Assembly: GCF_900207585.1 (NCBI RefSeq)
Contig: NZ_OAOP01000009.1
Location: 124,001 to 188,000 of the forward strand
Length of the DNA: 64,000 nucleotides
Reading direction: 5' to 3'
From: Bacillus oleivorans
GTDB taxonomy: Bacteria > Bacillota > Bacilli > Bacillales > JC228
In this document: in pieces, positions 50,837-60,505 of the stretch
Layout of the letters: every line of letters begins with the position of its first letter
How positions within the stretch are numbered: position 1 is the first letter of the stretch
Translations under genes and position numbers: made by a program
Notes under the pieces: model-generated
What the model was told of the DNA's origin: nothing
Seen by the model: the letters and a program-made list of their open reading frames with translations, nothing else
Database searches by the model: none

Positions 50837-51820
50837 TTGTATCCAATCTTAGAAATACATGATCTCAGTAAAACGTATAAGAAGCGGAAAAGCAAAGAAA
50901 TGATTGAAGCTGTAAAAGGGATTAACTTAACGGTTCACAAAGGGGAAACAGTAGGTTTACTAGGGCCAAATGGAGCTGGAAAAACCACCTTTATAAAGAT
51001 GATGTGCGGCTTGTTAATTCCGAGCCGGGGTGAGGTATTAATTAATGGAATTTCTATTCATAAAAAGAGGTTACTAGCATTAAATCATATAAGTGTTGTA
51101 CTGGAAGGAAACCGTAATCTGTATTGGAGGCTAACGGTCAAAGAAAACCTTGAATATTTTGCGGGGAATCGCGGCATGTCCAAGAAGTCTGTTCAAGATA
51201 AGATTACTGAACTGCTTGATATGTTTCATTTAACGGAAAAAGCACACGAAATGGTGAACTCACTTTCGCGGGGGATGCAACAAAAGGTCTCAATTGCTGT
51301 TGCGCTCTTAGCCGATACCGATATCATTTTTCTAGATGAACCGACATTAGGACTCGATGTAGAGACTAGCTATGAAATTAGAAATATATTAAGGGATATC
51401 GCTAAAAAAGAGGGGAAAACAATATTGATGAGTTCTCATGATATGCCGGTTGTTCAAGATCTTTGTGAGCGCGTGGTCATTATTAATAAGGGAAAAGTGG
51501 TTGCTGATGAACGGGTAGATCACTTATTAAGCTTATTTGAAAGTAAAGCCTATGCCTTTACAATTTTGTCACCACTACATGAAAATCAAATGAAGGAAAT
51601 TAGTGTGAATTTCATGATGAATACAGCCAACGATGAACAAGGGAATCAAATTTTAAATTTCACAATAGCGGATGGTCATGAACTATATGCCATTGTTGAC
51701 CACTTGGAAAAGTATGGGGTCACGATTGAAAAAATTGACCGGACGATTGTCGATTTTGAACAAGCCTTTATCAATATTGTGAAAGGAGATGGGGTCCGTG
51801 AAACTGCTGCATCTCTTTAA
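50837..51820 (+). CDS. ABC transporter ATP-binding protein
   Basis: TTG 50837 lies after AAGGAAAA with GGGAGG further up. The 327-residue protein has Walker A GPNGAGKTT, signature LSRGMQQK, Walker B IIFLDEPTLGLD and switch His in SSHDMPV, then an 85-residue extension (about residues 225-327) of the drug-exporter type. The permease gene overlaps its end by 23 bp. Together they form an ABC-2 exporter of unknown substrate. Confidence 0.9.
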   Translation: MYPILEIHDLSKTYKKRKSKEMIEAVKGINLTVHKGETVGLLGPNGAGKTTFIKMMCGLLIPSRGEVLINGISIHKKRLLALNHISVVLEGNRNLYWRLTVKENLEYFAGNRGMSKKSVQDKITELLDMFHLTEKAHEMVNSLSRGMQQKVSIAVALLADTDIIFLDEPTLGLDVETSYEIRNILRDIAKKEGKTILMSSHDMPVVQDLCERVVIINKGKVVADERVDHLLSLFESKAYAFTILSPLHENQMKEISVNFMMNTANDEQGNQILNFTIADGHELYAIVDHLEKYGVTIEKIDRTIVDFEQAFINIVKGDGVRETAASL

Positions 51821-52571
51821 TGCAAATCTGCGCCGGGAAGTAAATATTTTAAAAAGATATTGGCCAAACACTGTTAGCATGCTAGTGACATTTTATTGTA
51901 TCTTTCTTATGATGTTTTTTGGGATTCAAATTGTTGGTGATCCAACAACGATGGAAACCAATGTTCAGTATGTCATTGTAAACTATATTTTTTGGTATTT
52001 AGCGATGCTTGCGATGCAGGATATCGGCTGGGTTGTATCGAATGAAGCCACTCTCGGAACCCTTGAGCAGCTTTATATGTCACCGATGGGAGCATGGAAA
52101 ATTTTATTAGCCAGAATCATTGGAGATACGATTGTTCATCTCGGTCTTTTAGTCTTTTTATTGCTTCTATCGATGTGGACAGCGCAAACATCATTGCATT
52201 TGAACGCTGTTTCCTTATTGCCAGTTTTAATTATCACCTTGTTTAGTATGTATGGAATAAGCTTTATGATTGCAGGGCTCGCCATTATCATCAAGCAAAT
52301 AAACGCCTTTTTGCAGATTCTACAGTTTGTCTTTATGGGTCTTACCTTTGTTCCTTTATCAGTGGCACCTTTCTTAGAGTTTGCGCCTTTTGTAAAAGGG
52401 GTCGACATGATTCGGAAAATGATGATTGACGGGGCTGCACTAAGTTCATTTTCGGTATTAGATTATGTATCGCTGCTGGCAAATGCCGCCTTCTATTTAC
52501 TTTTAGGTCTATTAGTCTTTTTCAAATGCGAAAAAAACGCTATGGAAAAGGGAATTTTAGGGCAGCATTAA
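51798..52571 (+). CDS. ABC-2 type exporter permease
   Basis: GTG 51798 lies nine bases after AAAGGAG, giving 257 residues; the ATG at 51789 overlaps that site. Six spans carry the ABC-2 pattern SNEATLGTLEQLYMSPMGAWKILLARIIGD. This is the membrane part of the exporter with the ATPase encoded just before. A hairpin repeat follows, between this gene and the converging argS. Confidence 0.88.
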   Translation: MKLLHLFNANLRREVNILKRYWPNTVSMLVTFYCIFLMMFFGIQIVGDPTTMETNVQYVIVNYIFWYLAMLAMQDIGWVVSNEATLGTLEQLYMSPMGAWKILLARIIGDTIVHLGLLVFLLLLSMWTAQTSLHLNAVSLLPVLIITLFSMYGISFMIAGLAIIIKQINAFLQILQFVFMGLTFVPLSVAPFLEFAPFVKGVDMIRKMMIDGAALSSFSVLDYVSLLANAAFYLLLGLLVFFKCEKNAMEKGILGQH

Positions 52572-52576
52572 AGATT

Positions 52577-52607
52577 TGGGTCTGACTCTTTTTTGGGGGT
52601 CAGACCC
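52577..52607. repeat. GGTCAGACC hairpin repeat (copy 2)
   Basis: GGGTCTGAC (52578-52586) and GTCAGACCC (52599-52607) are inverted arms around a 12-nt loop, the same family as 35481-35518. It lies between converging genes and probably ends transcription. Confidence 0.75.
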
Positions 52608-52615
52608 TCTTATTT

Positions 52616-54295
52616 TTACATTTGGTCAGGCGCCTTCATCCCTAGAAGCCGCATGCCTTCTTTTAAAATCACGGTAACTGCTTTGACTAACGCGAGTCTA
52701 GACTCTTTTTCCTCCGATTCTGATAAAATTTTGACTTGACTATAGTATTGATTAAACAGCTTCGCAACCTTTAGCAAATACTGGGCTATGATGGCAGGGG
52801 ACCGTTTAACAAAAGCTTGTTTTACCTGGTTTGGAAACGAGTAGAGCAGCTTAATTAACTCCCAGCTTTTTTCATGAGATTCATAGCTGAAATGAAATGA
52901 GTCTTCCCCAGACTTTCTCAATAGGGATTGGGCTCTAGCGTGCGTGTATTGGAGATATGGTCCTGTTTCTCCTTCAAAGACAAGCATTTCATCTAAGTCA
53001 AATTCAATGGAATTCATCCGGTCTTGCTTTAAATCATGGAAAAGAATAGCGCCAACGCCTACTTGTTTTGCCACTTCTTGAAGATTTGGCAAATCCGGGT
53101 TTCTTGCCACAATGTTTTGTTGAGCCTTGGAAATGGATTCTTCGAGCACTTCCTCCAGTAAAATAACTCTTCCCTTTCTGGTGGACATTTTTTGACCATC
53201 TTTTAAATAGAGTCCAAATGGGATGTGCTCCAGAACGTCCGCAAACGGAGCTTCCAGCTTTTTTAATACAGAAAAAACTTGTTTAAAATGGATGGATTGC
53301 TCGTGTCCTACGACATAAAAGGCGTGAGAAAAATGATAGTCATGATAACGATCATAAACGGCAGTTAAGTCCCGGGTTGCATAAAGGGTTGCCCCATCCC
53401 GTTTCTTAATTAAACAAGGAGGCAAATTTTCATTTTCTAAGGTTACGATGATAGCGCCATCTGATTCTACTAATAAACCTTTTTCTTCGAGGATAGAAAT
53501 GGTGGCCTCCATTTTCTCATTATAAGCTGACTCACCCTTCCATGAATCGAAGCTGATTCCCAGGAGATCGTACACTTTTTGAAAGGCTAAGAGGGAAGCT
53601 TCTTTAAAGCTTTTCCAAATTTGGCTATACTCCTGGTTGCCAACCTCTAATTGCTGGAACGCTTTCCGGCCGTCCTCCTCAAGGGAAGGATCCTTTTCAG
53701 CCTCCGAATGAAATTTCACATAAAGGGTAAATAGTTCCTCAATTGGATTCTGGGCCACTTTTTCTGGGTGTCCCCACTGTAAGTAAGCATAGATCAGCTT
53801 GCCGAATTGTGTTCCCCAATCACCAACGTAATTAATTTTGACCATTTGGTATCCATTTTTCTCACCAATCAAGCATAGGGAATTCCCTATTACAGTAGAA
53901 CGTAAATGACCCATTGAAAATGGTTTGGCAATATTCGGGGATGAAAGATCGACAGCGATTGTGGCTCCATCCCCATTTTGATTGCTGCCGAAGCTTGAAT
54001 CTTTAGCTAAGATCTCGTTCACCATCTCTTTTGCAACAGCTGCCGGATCAAAGAAAAAGTTAACATATGGTCCGACAGCTTCGATTTTCCGAACGAGAGG
54101 ACTTGATAGATTTTGAGATAGCTCCTTGGCAATTTGTTGTGGAGAGGTTTTTCTAAGATTAGCCAAAGCAAAGCAAGGAAAAGAAACGTCACCATGTTCT
54201 CTATGCTTTGGTTTTTCAAGTAAATGTTCAATTTCTTCTTTGCTCAGGCAGGGAACTTCTGAACTGAGAAGGGTGGAGCATAGTGAATGCAGCAT
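52616..54295 (-). CDS. argS: Arginyl-tRNA synthetase, T-box controlled
   Basis: ATG 54295 lies seven bases after AAAGGAGG, giving 559 residues. The class I motifs are SPNIAKPFSMGHLRSTVIGNS (HIGH-like) and KMSTRKGRVI (KMSKS region), and the ArgRS anticodon-binding DALR domain ends with EGMRLLGMKAPDQM. It charges tRNA-Arg. A T-box leader with a CGC (Arg) specifier controls it, so it is induced when arginine or charged tRNA-Arg is short. In many Bacillus genomes such a gene is a second argS copy. Confidence 0.95.
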   Translation of the reverse strand: MLHSLCSTLLSSEVPCLSKEEIEHLLEKPKHREHGDVSFPCFALANLRKTSPQQIAKELSQNLSSPLVRKIEAVGPYVNFFFDPAAVAKEMVNEILAKDSSFGSNQNGDGATIAVDLSSPNIAKPFSMGHLRSTVIGNSLCLIGEKNGYQMVKINYVGDWGTQFGKLIYAYLQWGHPEKVAQNPIEELFTLYVKFHSEAEKDPSLEEDGRKAFQQLEVGNQEYSQIWKSFKEASLLAFQKVYDLLGISFDSWKGESAYNEKMEATISILEEKGLLVESDGAIIVTLENENLPPCLIKKRDGATLYATRDLTAVYDRYHDYHFSHAFYVVGHEQSIHFKQVFSVLKKLEAPFADVLEHIPFGLYLKDGQKMSTRKGRVILLEEVLEESISKAQQNIVARNPDLPNLQEVAKQVGVGAILFHDLKQDRMNSIEFDLDEMLVFEGETGPYLQYTHARAQSLLRKSGEDSFHFSYESHEKSWELIKLLYSFPNQVKQAFVKRSPAIIAQYLLKVAKLFNQYYSQVKILSESEEKESRLALVKAVTVILKEGMRLLGMKAPDQM

Positions 54296-54324
54296 GATAG
54301 GTCCTCCTTTAAAATATTTTAAAT

Positions 54325-54557
54325 ACAAAAAAGCCCGTCTCTAAATATTAGAGACGAGCTTATCCCGCGGTACCACTCTATTAGTCCATTAGAACCACTT
54401 AACAGATAACGGCTGAGAGCCGGTGTATGCTACTTTAGTTCACAGACACATCTCCAAAGTGCGCTTCATCAAAGGGGTTTTATCAGGCTTACACCAAATC
54501 CTGACTCGCTTTAAAACGTCCACTTGATTACTCTCTTCTTCAACGATTTTTAATATT
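54325..54557 (-). promoter_or_regulatory. Arginine T-box riboswitch of argS
   Basis: On the minus strand the T-box sequence AGAGTGGTACCGCGG (54379-54365) precedes a terminator stem (54360-54331) with a T run. Stem I contains the specifier region GAAG-CGC-AC, with CGC (Arg) at 54463-54461. The promoter is TTGACA (54592-54587) and TATAAT (54570-54565), spacer 16 bp. Uncharged tRNA-Arg should pair with UGGN and favour the antiterminator. Confidence 0.92.
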
Positions 54558-54593
54558 TTTAACCATTATAATCGTAAGGCTGAAATTGTCAAT

Positions 54594-55769
54594 CTATTTC
54601 TCATCGGAAGCAAACATATAAGTTCGATGGTGATAGCGAATACTAAAGATAATCCCCATCGCGAGCATCGTTCCCATTAAAGAGCTTCCTCCGTAGCTTA
54701 TAAACGGAAGTGGGATCCCTGTAATCGGAAGCAGCTGAATTTGCATGCCAATATTTTCGAAAACATGGAAGGTAATCATGCAAATGATACCTGTACAAAC
54801 ATAGGAGCTAAACGGATCCTTTGTTTCAAGAGCGACTTTAATTAAGTGATATATTAACAGGAAGAATAAACTAATGACAAAGCTTGCCCCAATAAAACCA
54901 TATTCCTCTCCGATAACAGAGAAGATAAAGTCTGTATGCTGCTCAGGAACAAATACCACTTTTTCGTTATAGCCTTTTCCTGTTATTTCTCCAGATCCAA
55001 TAGCTGTCAGGGTCTGGATTAAGTTGTACCCTTCATCTTGAGGGTTATTGTATGGGTCTAGCCATGTATAAATCCGGTCAAATTGATACTTAACGAGACC
55101 GAACTTTTCCTCTAAAAATTCAGGATTGTAAATGACCAGTAATAAAGCGGCAGTTCCAATCAATGCAATGGTTCCAAAAACGGGAACAATTATTTTCCAC
55201 GTAATGCCTGAAACCAAAACCAGTCCTGAAAAAATAGCGATAAATACCAGGGAAGTACCGAGGTCTGGCTGAAGCATAACCAGTCCTAAAGGAATTATGG
55301 TGAGAATACTGATTTTGGCTAAGAGCCAAAAATCTGTTTTAATTGTTTTTTGAAAAAAACGGTCATTATGCTCTACGATTGTCCGGCTTATCATAATGAT
55401 TAAAAATGTCTTCATAAATTCAGACGGCTGAAGCGATCCAAACCCCGGAAAGTAATACCAGCTTCTGATGTCTGGATCGGCAACGATGCGTTCAGGGGCT
55501 ACTAAAATAAAGGCCAGCAGAAAAATACCGATTCCGTATAAAAACCAAGAAAGCTTACGGTACTGCTCTGTATCAAAATACATTGCAATTCCTACAATTA
55601 ATGCACCAATGCCGTAATAAACAGCCTGTCTAAGCGCATAATTCGTTGGATCGTTGTCCGATGTTTGTGCACTTGATATGGCTGTTATACTAACTAAAAG
55701 GAAGAGAAACAGGATCAGGCAAAGATTCCAGTCAAACCGTTCTCCAACTTTTTTTTGTTGTGTATTCAT
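54594..55769 (-). CDS. rodA: RodA, FtsW/SpoVE family glycosyltransferase
   Basis: The 391-residue SEDS protein has ten membrane spans and the marker segments LQPSEFMKTFLIIM, LQPDLGTSLVFIAIFSG (the catalytic-loop Asp region), PQDEGYNLIQTLTAIGSGEITGKGYN and the late LPFISYGGSSL. It polymerises peptidoglycan with class B PBPs during elongation; RodA assignment follows size and YwcF-like wording. AAGGTGACGC precedes ATG. The stop lies at the argS promoter. Confidence 0.92.
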   Translation of the reverse strand: MNTQQKKVGERFDWNLCLILFLFLLVSITAISSAQTSDNDPTNYALRQAVYYGIGALIVGIAMYFDTEQYRKLSWFLYGIGIFLLAFILVAPERIVADPDIRSWYYFPGFGSLQPSEFMKTFLIIMISRTIVEHNDRFFQKTIKTDFWLLAKISILTIIPLGLVMLQPDLGTSLVFIAIFSGLVLVSGITWKIIVPVFGTIALIGTAALLLVIYNPEFLEEKFGLVKYQFDRIYTWLDPYNNPQDEGYNLIQTLTAIGSGEITGKGYNEKVVFVPEQHTDFIFSVIGEEYGFIGASFVISLFFLLIYHLIKVALETKDPFSSYVCTGIICMITFHVFENIGMQIQLLPITGIPLPFISYGGSSLMGTMLAMGIIFSIRYHHRTYMFASDEK

Positions 55770-56147
55770 AGCGTCACCTTATTTATATGAACAAAATTCA
55801 CTTATTTTTTGATTGGATTTATCAGTACCATATAAATGGTATCAGAGATAAGTTGAGCTTACAATCATTCAATTTTGATAAATTATGACAGTCTGGTGCA
55901 GGGAAATGGTGTTATATGGGTAAATATAGGTTAGCTGGATGGGATAGGAAGATATTTCGGGTTAAATATAGAGGGTTTGTCTGATATGGGTCAATGACGG
56001 CCAAGGTTCTTTCAGTCAAAATCAAGCCCCATCAGTCAAAAACGACTCCTATCCGCCAAAACTCATATTTCTAAAAGTTATTCCGTGTATTCTATACTCA
56101 CCGCATGCCCCAAGCCAGAGTCTTCTTCAATCCCATCTAAACCAATC
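55770..56147. other. Intergenic region with short A-rich tandem units
   Basis: No gene was found. Between about 56000 and 56060 there are three 20-bp units (CAGTCAAAATCAAGCCCCAT, CAGTCAAAAACGACTCCTAT and CCGCCAAAA...) forming a small direct repeat. Further left there is repeated GGGT(T/A)AAATATA. Confidence 0.5.
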
Positions 56148-56179
56148 AAAAAGAGGAACCAGCTTAACGCTGGATCCTC
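56148..56179 (-). terminator. Terminator after the first CNNM gene
   Basis: On the minus strand GAGGATCCAGC pairs with GCTGGTTCCTC (one mismatch) around GTTAA, then TTTTTG. Confidence 0.8.
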
Positions 56180-56199
56180 CAACAATTTTATTTTGTTTT

Positions 56200-57561
56200 T
56201 CAAATGGACTGGTTAACAGTCTCAGTATTTTTTTGGAGCGAAAGGGGAGCTTTTGGTTCAAAGCTTTCCCTGACTTTATATACTTCAACATATTTTATAT
56301 GGTGATCTTCCATATCCTTTATTTTAAAGCAATAACCGTCCTGCTCGACAACATCACCTTGTTTGGCTTCATAGTTTGCCGTAAGGATCCAACCGCCGAT
56401 TGTGTCTACGTCTTCATCGTTAATATCTGTACCTAACAGATCATTTAATTCACTGACTAGAACTTTAGCGTCGACGATATAGTGATAGTCTTTGAGCTTT
56501 CTAATTTGCGGAACTTCATCCATATCAAACTCGTCACGAATTTCCCCAACGATTTCTTCAATAATATCTTCAACAGTAACTAGTCCAGAGGTTCCGCCAT
56601 ATTCATCCATAAGGACGGCCATGTGGATCCGTTCTTTTTGCATTTTGATCAATAAGTCATTAATAGGAATTGTATCGATTACCCGAATAATCGGTCTGAT
56701 ATAGTCATCAATTGTAACACTTTCAGGCTGGTCGATGGTTAATAAATCAGTGATTACTTCTTTCACATTTATAAGTCCGATAATGTGGTCTTTGTCACCA
56801 TCAATAATCGGGTATCTTGTGAATCCTTCATCTTTAACAACACTTAGAAACATGTCTAATGTATCGTCTTTGGAAAGACTCACAATTTCTGTACGCGGAA
56901 CCATAATTTCTTTGGCAATCCGGTCATCAAAATCAAAAATCTTATTTACATATTTAAACTCAGATTGATTGATTTCGCCGCTTTTGAGACTGTCCGATAG
57001 AATAATTCTCAGTTCTTCTTCAGAATGGGCAACCTCGTGCTCCTTTGCTGAATGAAAACCAAAAGCTCTTGTTAAGAGCTGAGCAGATCCGTTTAAAATC
57101 CAGATAAACGGGAACATAATCCGATAGAAAAAGATTAATGGACCAGAAAATGTTAGAGTAATAAACTCTGCTCTTTGAATAGCAATCGTTTTTGGAGCTA
57201 ATTCCCCTACGACCACGTGGAGATAGGTAACAGATAAAAAGGCAATAATGAACGACAGAAAATGAGCAGTTGATTCCGGTATATTAAAATTATTAAATAC
57301 TGGTGCTAACATTCTCTCAACAGTTGGCTCACCTAACCAACCTAATCCTAATGCTGTAACCGTAATACCAAGCTGACAGGCTGATAAATACTCATCCAGA
57401 TTGGATATTACCTTTTTGGCTCTTATAGCCCGCTTGCTACCTTCTTCCACCAATTGGTCAATCCGAGAGCTTCGAACCTTCACTATCGCAAACTCTGTCG
57501 AGACGAAAAATGCTGTTAAAGCAATCAATATGGCAAAAAGCACCAAGTTAAATATGTCCAA
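56200..57561 (-). CDS. CNNM/CBS-domain transporter, MpfA/YhdP-like (TlyC family)
   Basis: The 453-residue protein starts with a DUF21/CNNM membrane domain of four spans (residues about 1-190, with [21 protein letters not shown] and [13 protein letters not shown]). A CBS pair follows (about 215-335; [18 protein letters not shown] and [38 protein letters not shown]), then a CorC/HlyC domain. B. subtilis YhdP, renamed MpfA, is a Mg2+ efflux protein of this kind. A MerR gene lies between it and a second copy, as with yhdP-yhdQ-yhdT. TTG 57561 follows AAGGG. Confidence 0.88.
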   Translation of the reverse strand: MDIFNLVLFAILIALTAFFVSTEFAIVKVRSSRIDQLVEEGSKRAIRAKKVISNLDEYLSACQLGITVTALGLGWLGEPTVERMLAPVFNNFNIPESTAHFLSFIIAFLSVTYLHVVVGELAPKTIAIQRAEFITLTFSGPLIFFYRIMFPFIWILNGSAQLLTRAFGFHSAKEHEVAHSEEELRIILSDSLKSGEINQSEFKYVNKIFDFDDRIAKEIMVPRTEIVSLSKDDTLDMFLSVVKDEGFTRYPIIDGDKDHIIGLINVKEVITDLLTIDQPESVTIDDYIRPIIRVIDTIPINDLLIKMQKERIHMAVLMDEYGGTSGLVTVEDIIEEIVGEIRDEFDMDEVPQIRKLKDYHYIVDAKVLVSELNDLLGTDINDEDVDTIGGWILTANYEAKQGDVVEQDGYCFKIKDMEDHHIKYVEVYKVRESFEPKAPLSLQKNTETVNQSI

Positions 57562-57615
57562 ATAATTTCCCTTATCGCTCTATCTTGAGCAAATAAGGTG
57601 TCACCTCCATATATT

Positions 57616-58026
57616 TTAGCTTGAAATCAAACGAAGCGACTGAATTAAGGATACACTTTCTGGGGAAAGTTTTTCCGATACCGCTTCTTTCCGTTTTGAA
57701 TCCATTTTCTGCAGTATGGAGAGTAAATTATTGATTTCATCATGCAAATACTTCATATGCTCAGTAACAGAAGATATTTGATCTTCTACGTCATTGTCAT
57801 TGATGGTTGTTGATTTCTGTAATTCTAGTTTCTTCTTAATCTCTTCAAGAGGAATATGAAGGGTTTTGCAATGTTCAATAAATTTTAAATCTTCAACTGC
57901 ATCTTCATGGTAAATTCTATAATTGGCCTTTGAACGTTCAGCTACAAGCAGTCCAATGCTTGTATAGTAATCTATTGTTCTTTTGGAAACATTCGCCACA
58001 CTAGCTAGTTCGCTAATTCGATACAC
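57616..58026 (-). CDS. MerR family regulator between two CNNM genes
   Basis: The 136-residue protein (start GTG 58026) has the MerR helix-turn-helix (MYRISELASVANVSKRTIDYYTSIGLLVAE) and a long coiled-coil (about residues 70-115). It lacks the usual cysteine pair of CueR; its one Cys is C53 (EHCKT). B. subtilis has a MerR gene at the same place (yhdQ), described as CueR. With no cysteine pair, Cu(I) binding of the CueR kind is doubtful here. It may regulate the flanking transporters. Confidence 0.85.
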   Translation of the reverse strand: MYRISELASVANVSKRTIDYYTSIGLLVAERSKANYRIYHEDAVEDLKFIEHCKTLHIPLEEIKKKLELQKSTTINDNDVEDQISSVTEHMKYLHDEINNLLSILQKMDSKRKEAVSEKLSPESVSLIQSLRLISS

Positions 58027-58219
58027 TGCCCCATCATATCACCTCTTTTACTGTAATATTTTTATTATAAATTACGTAAACTATACAGTCAAACGTGACG
58101 GTTTTACCATCAGATAGCACTATTAGTTTATTCAGTGCAGGAATGAACCATTACATATATCTGAAAATTCAATTAAATGTCTCGAATGAGTCCTACTAGT
58201 AAATTTAGTGCTGACAAGA

Positions 58220-58246
58220 TAAAAAACTGGCCGGCCGCCAGTTTTC
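58220..58246 (-). terminator. Terminator after the second CNNM gene
   Basis: On the minus strand AAAACTGGC pairs with GCCAGTTTT around GGCCG, then TTTATC. Confidence 0.85.
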
Positions 58247-58257
58247 GTTTGCCTGAA

Positions 58258-59589
58258 TCATTTTGCAAAATTGTATGGATCTGTTGGATCTGATAAGGTA
58301 TTCATTTTTGCATCAATGTATAGGATGTGATGTCCTTCAATTTCATTGACTGTAAACGTAACACCCTGCTCAGTTACAGAGTCGCCCTTTTGAACATCCA
58401 TTTTTTTAGATAAAAACCAGCCCCCAAGGGTATCGATATCTTCTTCATTGATTTGTATATTGAATAAATCATTGACATCCTCGAGAAGGATTTTCGCATC
58501 AAGCAGGAAATGTCCCTCTTCGATTTTTCTGACCTCAGCAATTTCATCTTTGTCAAATTCATCGCGGATTTCGCCGACAATTTCTTCTAAGATATCTTCC
58601 ACCGTAACAAGCCCGGCAGTTCCCCCGTATTCATCTAATAAAATCCCCATATGAGAACGTTCTTTTTGCATGATTACTAATAAATCGTGAATCGGAATAC
58701 TTTCTATGACCCGGATGATGGGTTTTAAGTATTTCGGGACAGGCGCGTTTTCAGGGCAATTTTGATATACACAATCGGTGAGTAATTGTTTGATATTGAT
58801 AAATCCAATAATGTTATCTTTATCTTCTTCAATCACTGGGTACCTGGTAAAGCCCTCTTCCTTTACAATTTCAAGGATTTCTCTTAGGCTTGCATTGACA
58901 TTGATTGCGACAATTTCGGTTCGGGGAACCATGATTTCCCGGGCGACCCGATCGTCAAATTCAAAAATATTACTCATATATTTATATTCGGATTGATTAA
59001 TTTCTCCGCTTTCATAGCTTTCGGAAAGAAGAATTCGCAGTTCTTCTTCAGAATGAGCCAGCTCATTTTCTGAAACCCGTTCCATCCCCAGCATTTTCAC
59101 AATGAGCAGGGCAGAGCCATTTAATAGCCAAATAATAGGTCGCATCACTTTATAAAACCATATCAGTGTTTTGGAGACGGAAAGGGTAATATTAACAGCT
59201 TTCTGAATAGCCGCTGTTTTAGGAGCCAGCTCTCCAACGACAACATGAATATATGTAATAAAAGAAAAGGCTATTAAAAATGAAATGACATGGACAATGG
59301 ATTCAGGAATCCCAAGCCTTTGTAAAAGGGGATGTATGAGGTCAGCAACTGTAGGCTCTCCAAGCCACCCGAGTCCCAAGGCTGTAATCGTTATTCCGAG
59401 CTGACATGCGGACAAATATTCATCTAAATGAGTCGTTATATGTTTAGCTGCAATTGCTTTTTTGTTCCCCTCGGCAATAAGAGCATCTAATTGAGAACTT
59501 CTAACCTTTACAATCGCAAATTCCGAGGAAACGAAAAACGCCGTTAAGGCAATAAGAATGATGACAAGAAAAATATTAATTAGTACCAA
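58258..59589 (-). CDS. CNNM/CBS-domain transporter, YhdT-like (TlyC family)
   Basis: The 443-residue paralogue has the same order of domains as the gene at 56.2 kb: DUF21/CNNM membrane part ([24 protein letters not shown]), CBS pair ([58 protein letters not shown]) and CorC/HlyC C terminus. The two share long identical stretches and look like a local duplication. It probably moves divalent cations (Mg2+). A terminator ends the gene before MerR. Confidence 0.88.
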   Translation of the reverse strand: MVLINIFLVIILIALTAFFVSSEFAIVKVRSSQLDALIAEGNKKAIAAKHITTHLDEYLSACQLGITITALGLGWLGEPTVADLIHPLLQRLGIPESIVHVISFLIAFSFITYIHVVVGELAPKTAAIQKAVNITLSVSKTLIWFYKVMRPIIWLLNGSALLIVKMLGMERVSENELAHSEEELRILLSESYESGEINQSEYKYMSNIFEFDDRVAREIMVPRTEIVAINVNASLREILEIVKEEGFTRYPVIEEDKDNIIGFINIKQLLTDCVYQNCPENAPVPKYLKPIIRVIESIPIHDLLVIMQKERSHMGILLDEYGGTAGLVTVEDILEEIVGEIRDEFDKDEIAEVRKIEEGHFLLDAKILLEDVNDLFNIQINEEDIDTLGGWFLSKKMDVQKGDSVTEQGVTFTVNEIEGHHILYIDAKMNTLSDPTDPYNFAK

Positions 59590-59744
59590 TTTTCACCTTG
59601 CAACAGGCTTACACCTCCGTATAATAGCCTTTTTTTAATTTCCCCTTGTTTTGTAAAGTCATGCACTTTAGATTAAATCAGTATTCTGAAGTTCAAACCT
59701 TTGGTAAAATAGGAGTATTGATTTTGATGTGGAGGTCGGGAGTA

Positions 59745-60503
59745 ATGAAACAATTGAATTCGGATCTACTATATATGCAAATGAACAAAACAGAACAATA
59801 TGTACTTTCCCATGGAATAACGTTCACCGACTTTATCAAATCGATGAATAACCCAATTGAATCCGTTCTGTTATTAGAGCACAAATTTGATGACGTACAG
59901 CTGCATCTTCGCTCGCTTTTTAATTACATTGAACATGAAAAAATAAAGGATTTAATAAAAGAAGATGTCTCAAGTTATGGTGAGTTTAGCTGGGTTGACT
60001 TTGAAGATATCGAAGCGTTAGACGAATTAGACGGTCAAGAAATAGCTGAATTGCTCTTCCTCAATCACATGAAGCATCCTTTGCGCAGTGCTTTTTTTCA
60101 AAAATTAAATAATCGTTTTGTTTATTTGGCTCACGATGACGGTTGGATTAATAAAACCTACTATCGAAATTTAGATGATTTTTACAGTGTTCTGCGTTAT
60201 ATGATCATGAATGTAATGATCAGAGAACAGAAACATAGAGGCTTTATGTTTTTTAAAAAGACTTCTAAACCGGAACCTATTGACTTTTCTTCTTTAAAGA
60301 ATTTATCAGGATTACTCTTTGAGGGTTGTGTCATAGATACAGAAAAAGTGAAATCATCGAGAGGAAAATTTGAGATCCCATTTTATAATTTAGGCACTTA
60401 TTGGAATATGGATGAGATGAAAGATGCATATGAAAATATGAAGAGTAAACCAGATATTGTGGTTACATATAACTTGAAAGATAAAAGATGGAATCTAGTG
60501 TAG
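59745..60503 (+). CDS. Cytosolic protein of unknown family
   Basis: ATG 59745 lies nine bases after GGAGG; earlier in-frame ATGs have no site. The 252-residue acidic protein has no signal peptide, span or recognised motif. Notable stretches are SDLLYMQMNKTEQYVLSHGITFTDF, EFSWVDFEDIEALDELDGQEIAELLFLNHMKHPLR and the ending DIVVTYNLKDKRWNLV. A mostly helical fold with a beta-rich end is plausible. It sits beside the SMR remnant and may be cotranscribed with it. No function can be proposed. Confidence 0.7.
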   Translation: MKQLNSDLLYMQMNKTEQYVLSHGITFTDFIKSMNNPIESVLLLEHKFDDVQLHLRSLFNYIEHEKIKDLIKEDVSSYGEFSWVDFEDIEALDELDGQEIAELLFLNHMKHPLRSAFFQKLNNRFVYLAHDDGWINKTYYRNLDDFYSVLRYMIMNVMIREQKHRGFMFFKKTSKPEPIDFSSLKNLSGLLFEGCVIDTEKVKSSRGKFEIPFYNLGTYWNMDEMKDAYENMKSKPDIVVTYNLKDKRWNLV

Positions 60504-60505
60504 TC

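Noticed and set aside
50652-50846. A minus-strand frame of 64 codons in the tandem element
   Set aside because: It lies across the second repeat copy, with no ribosome binding site.
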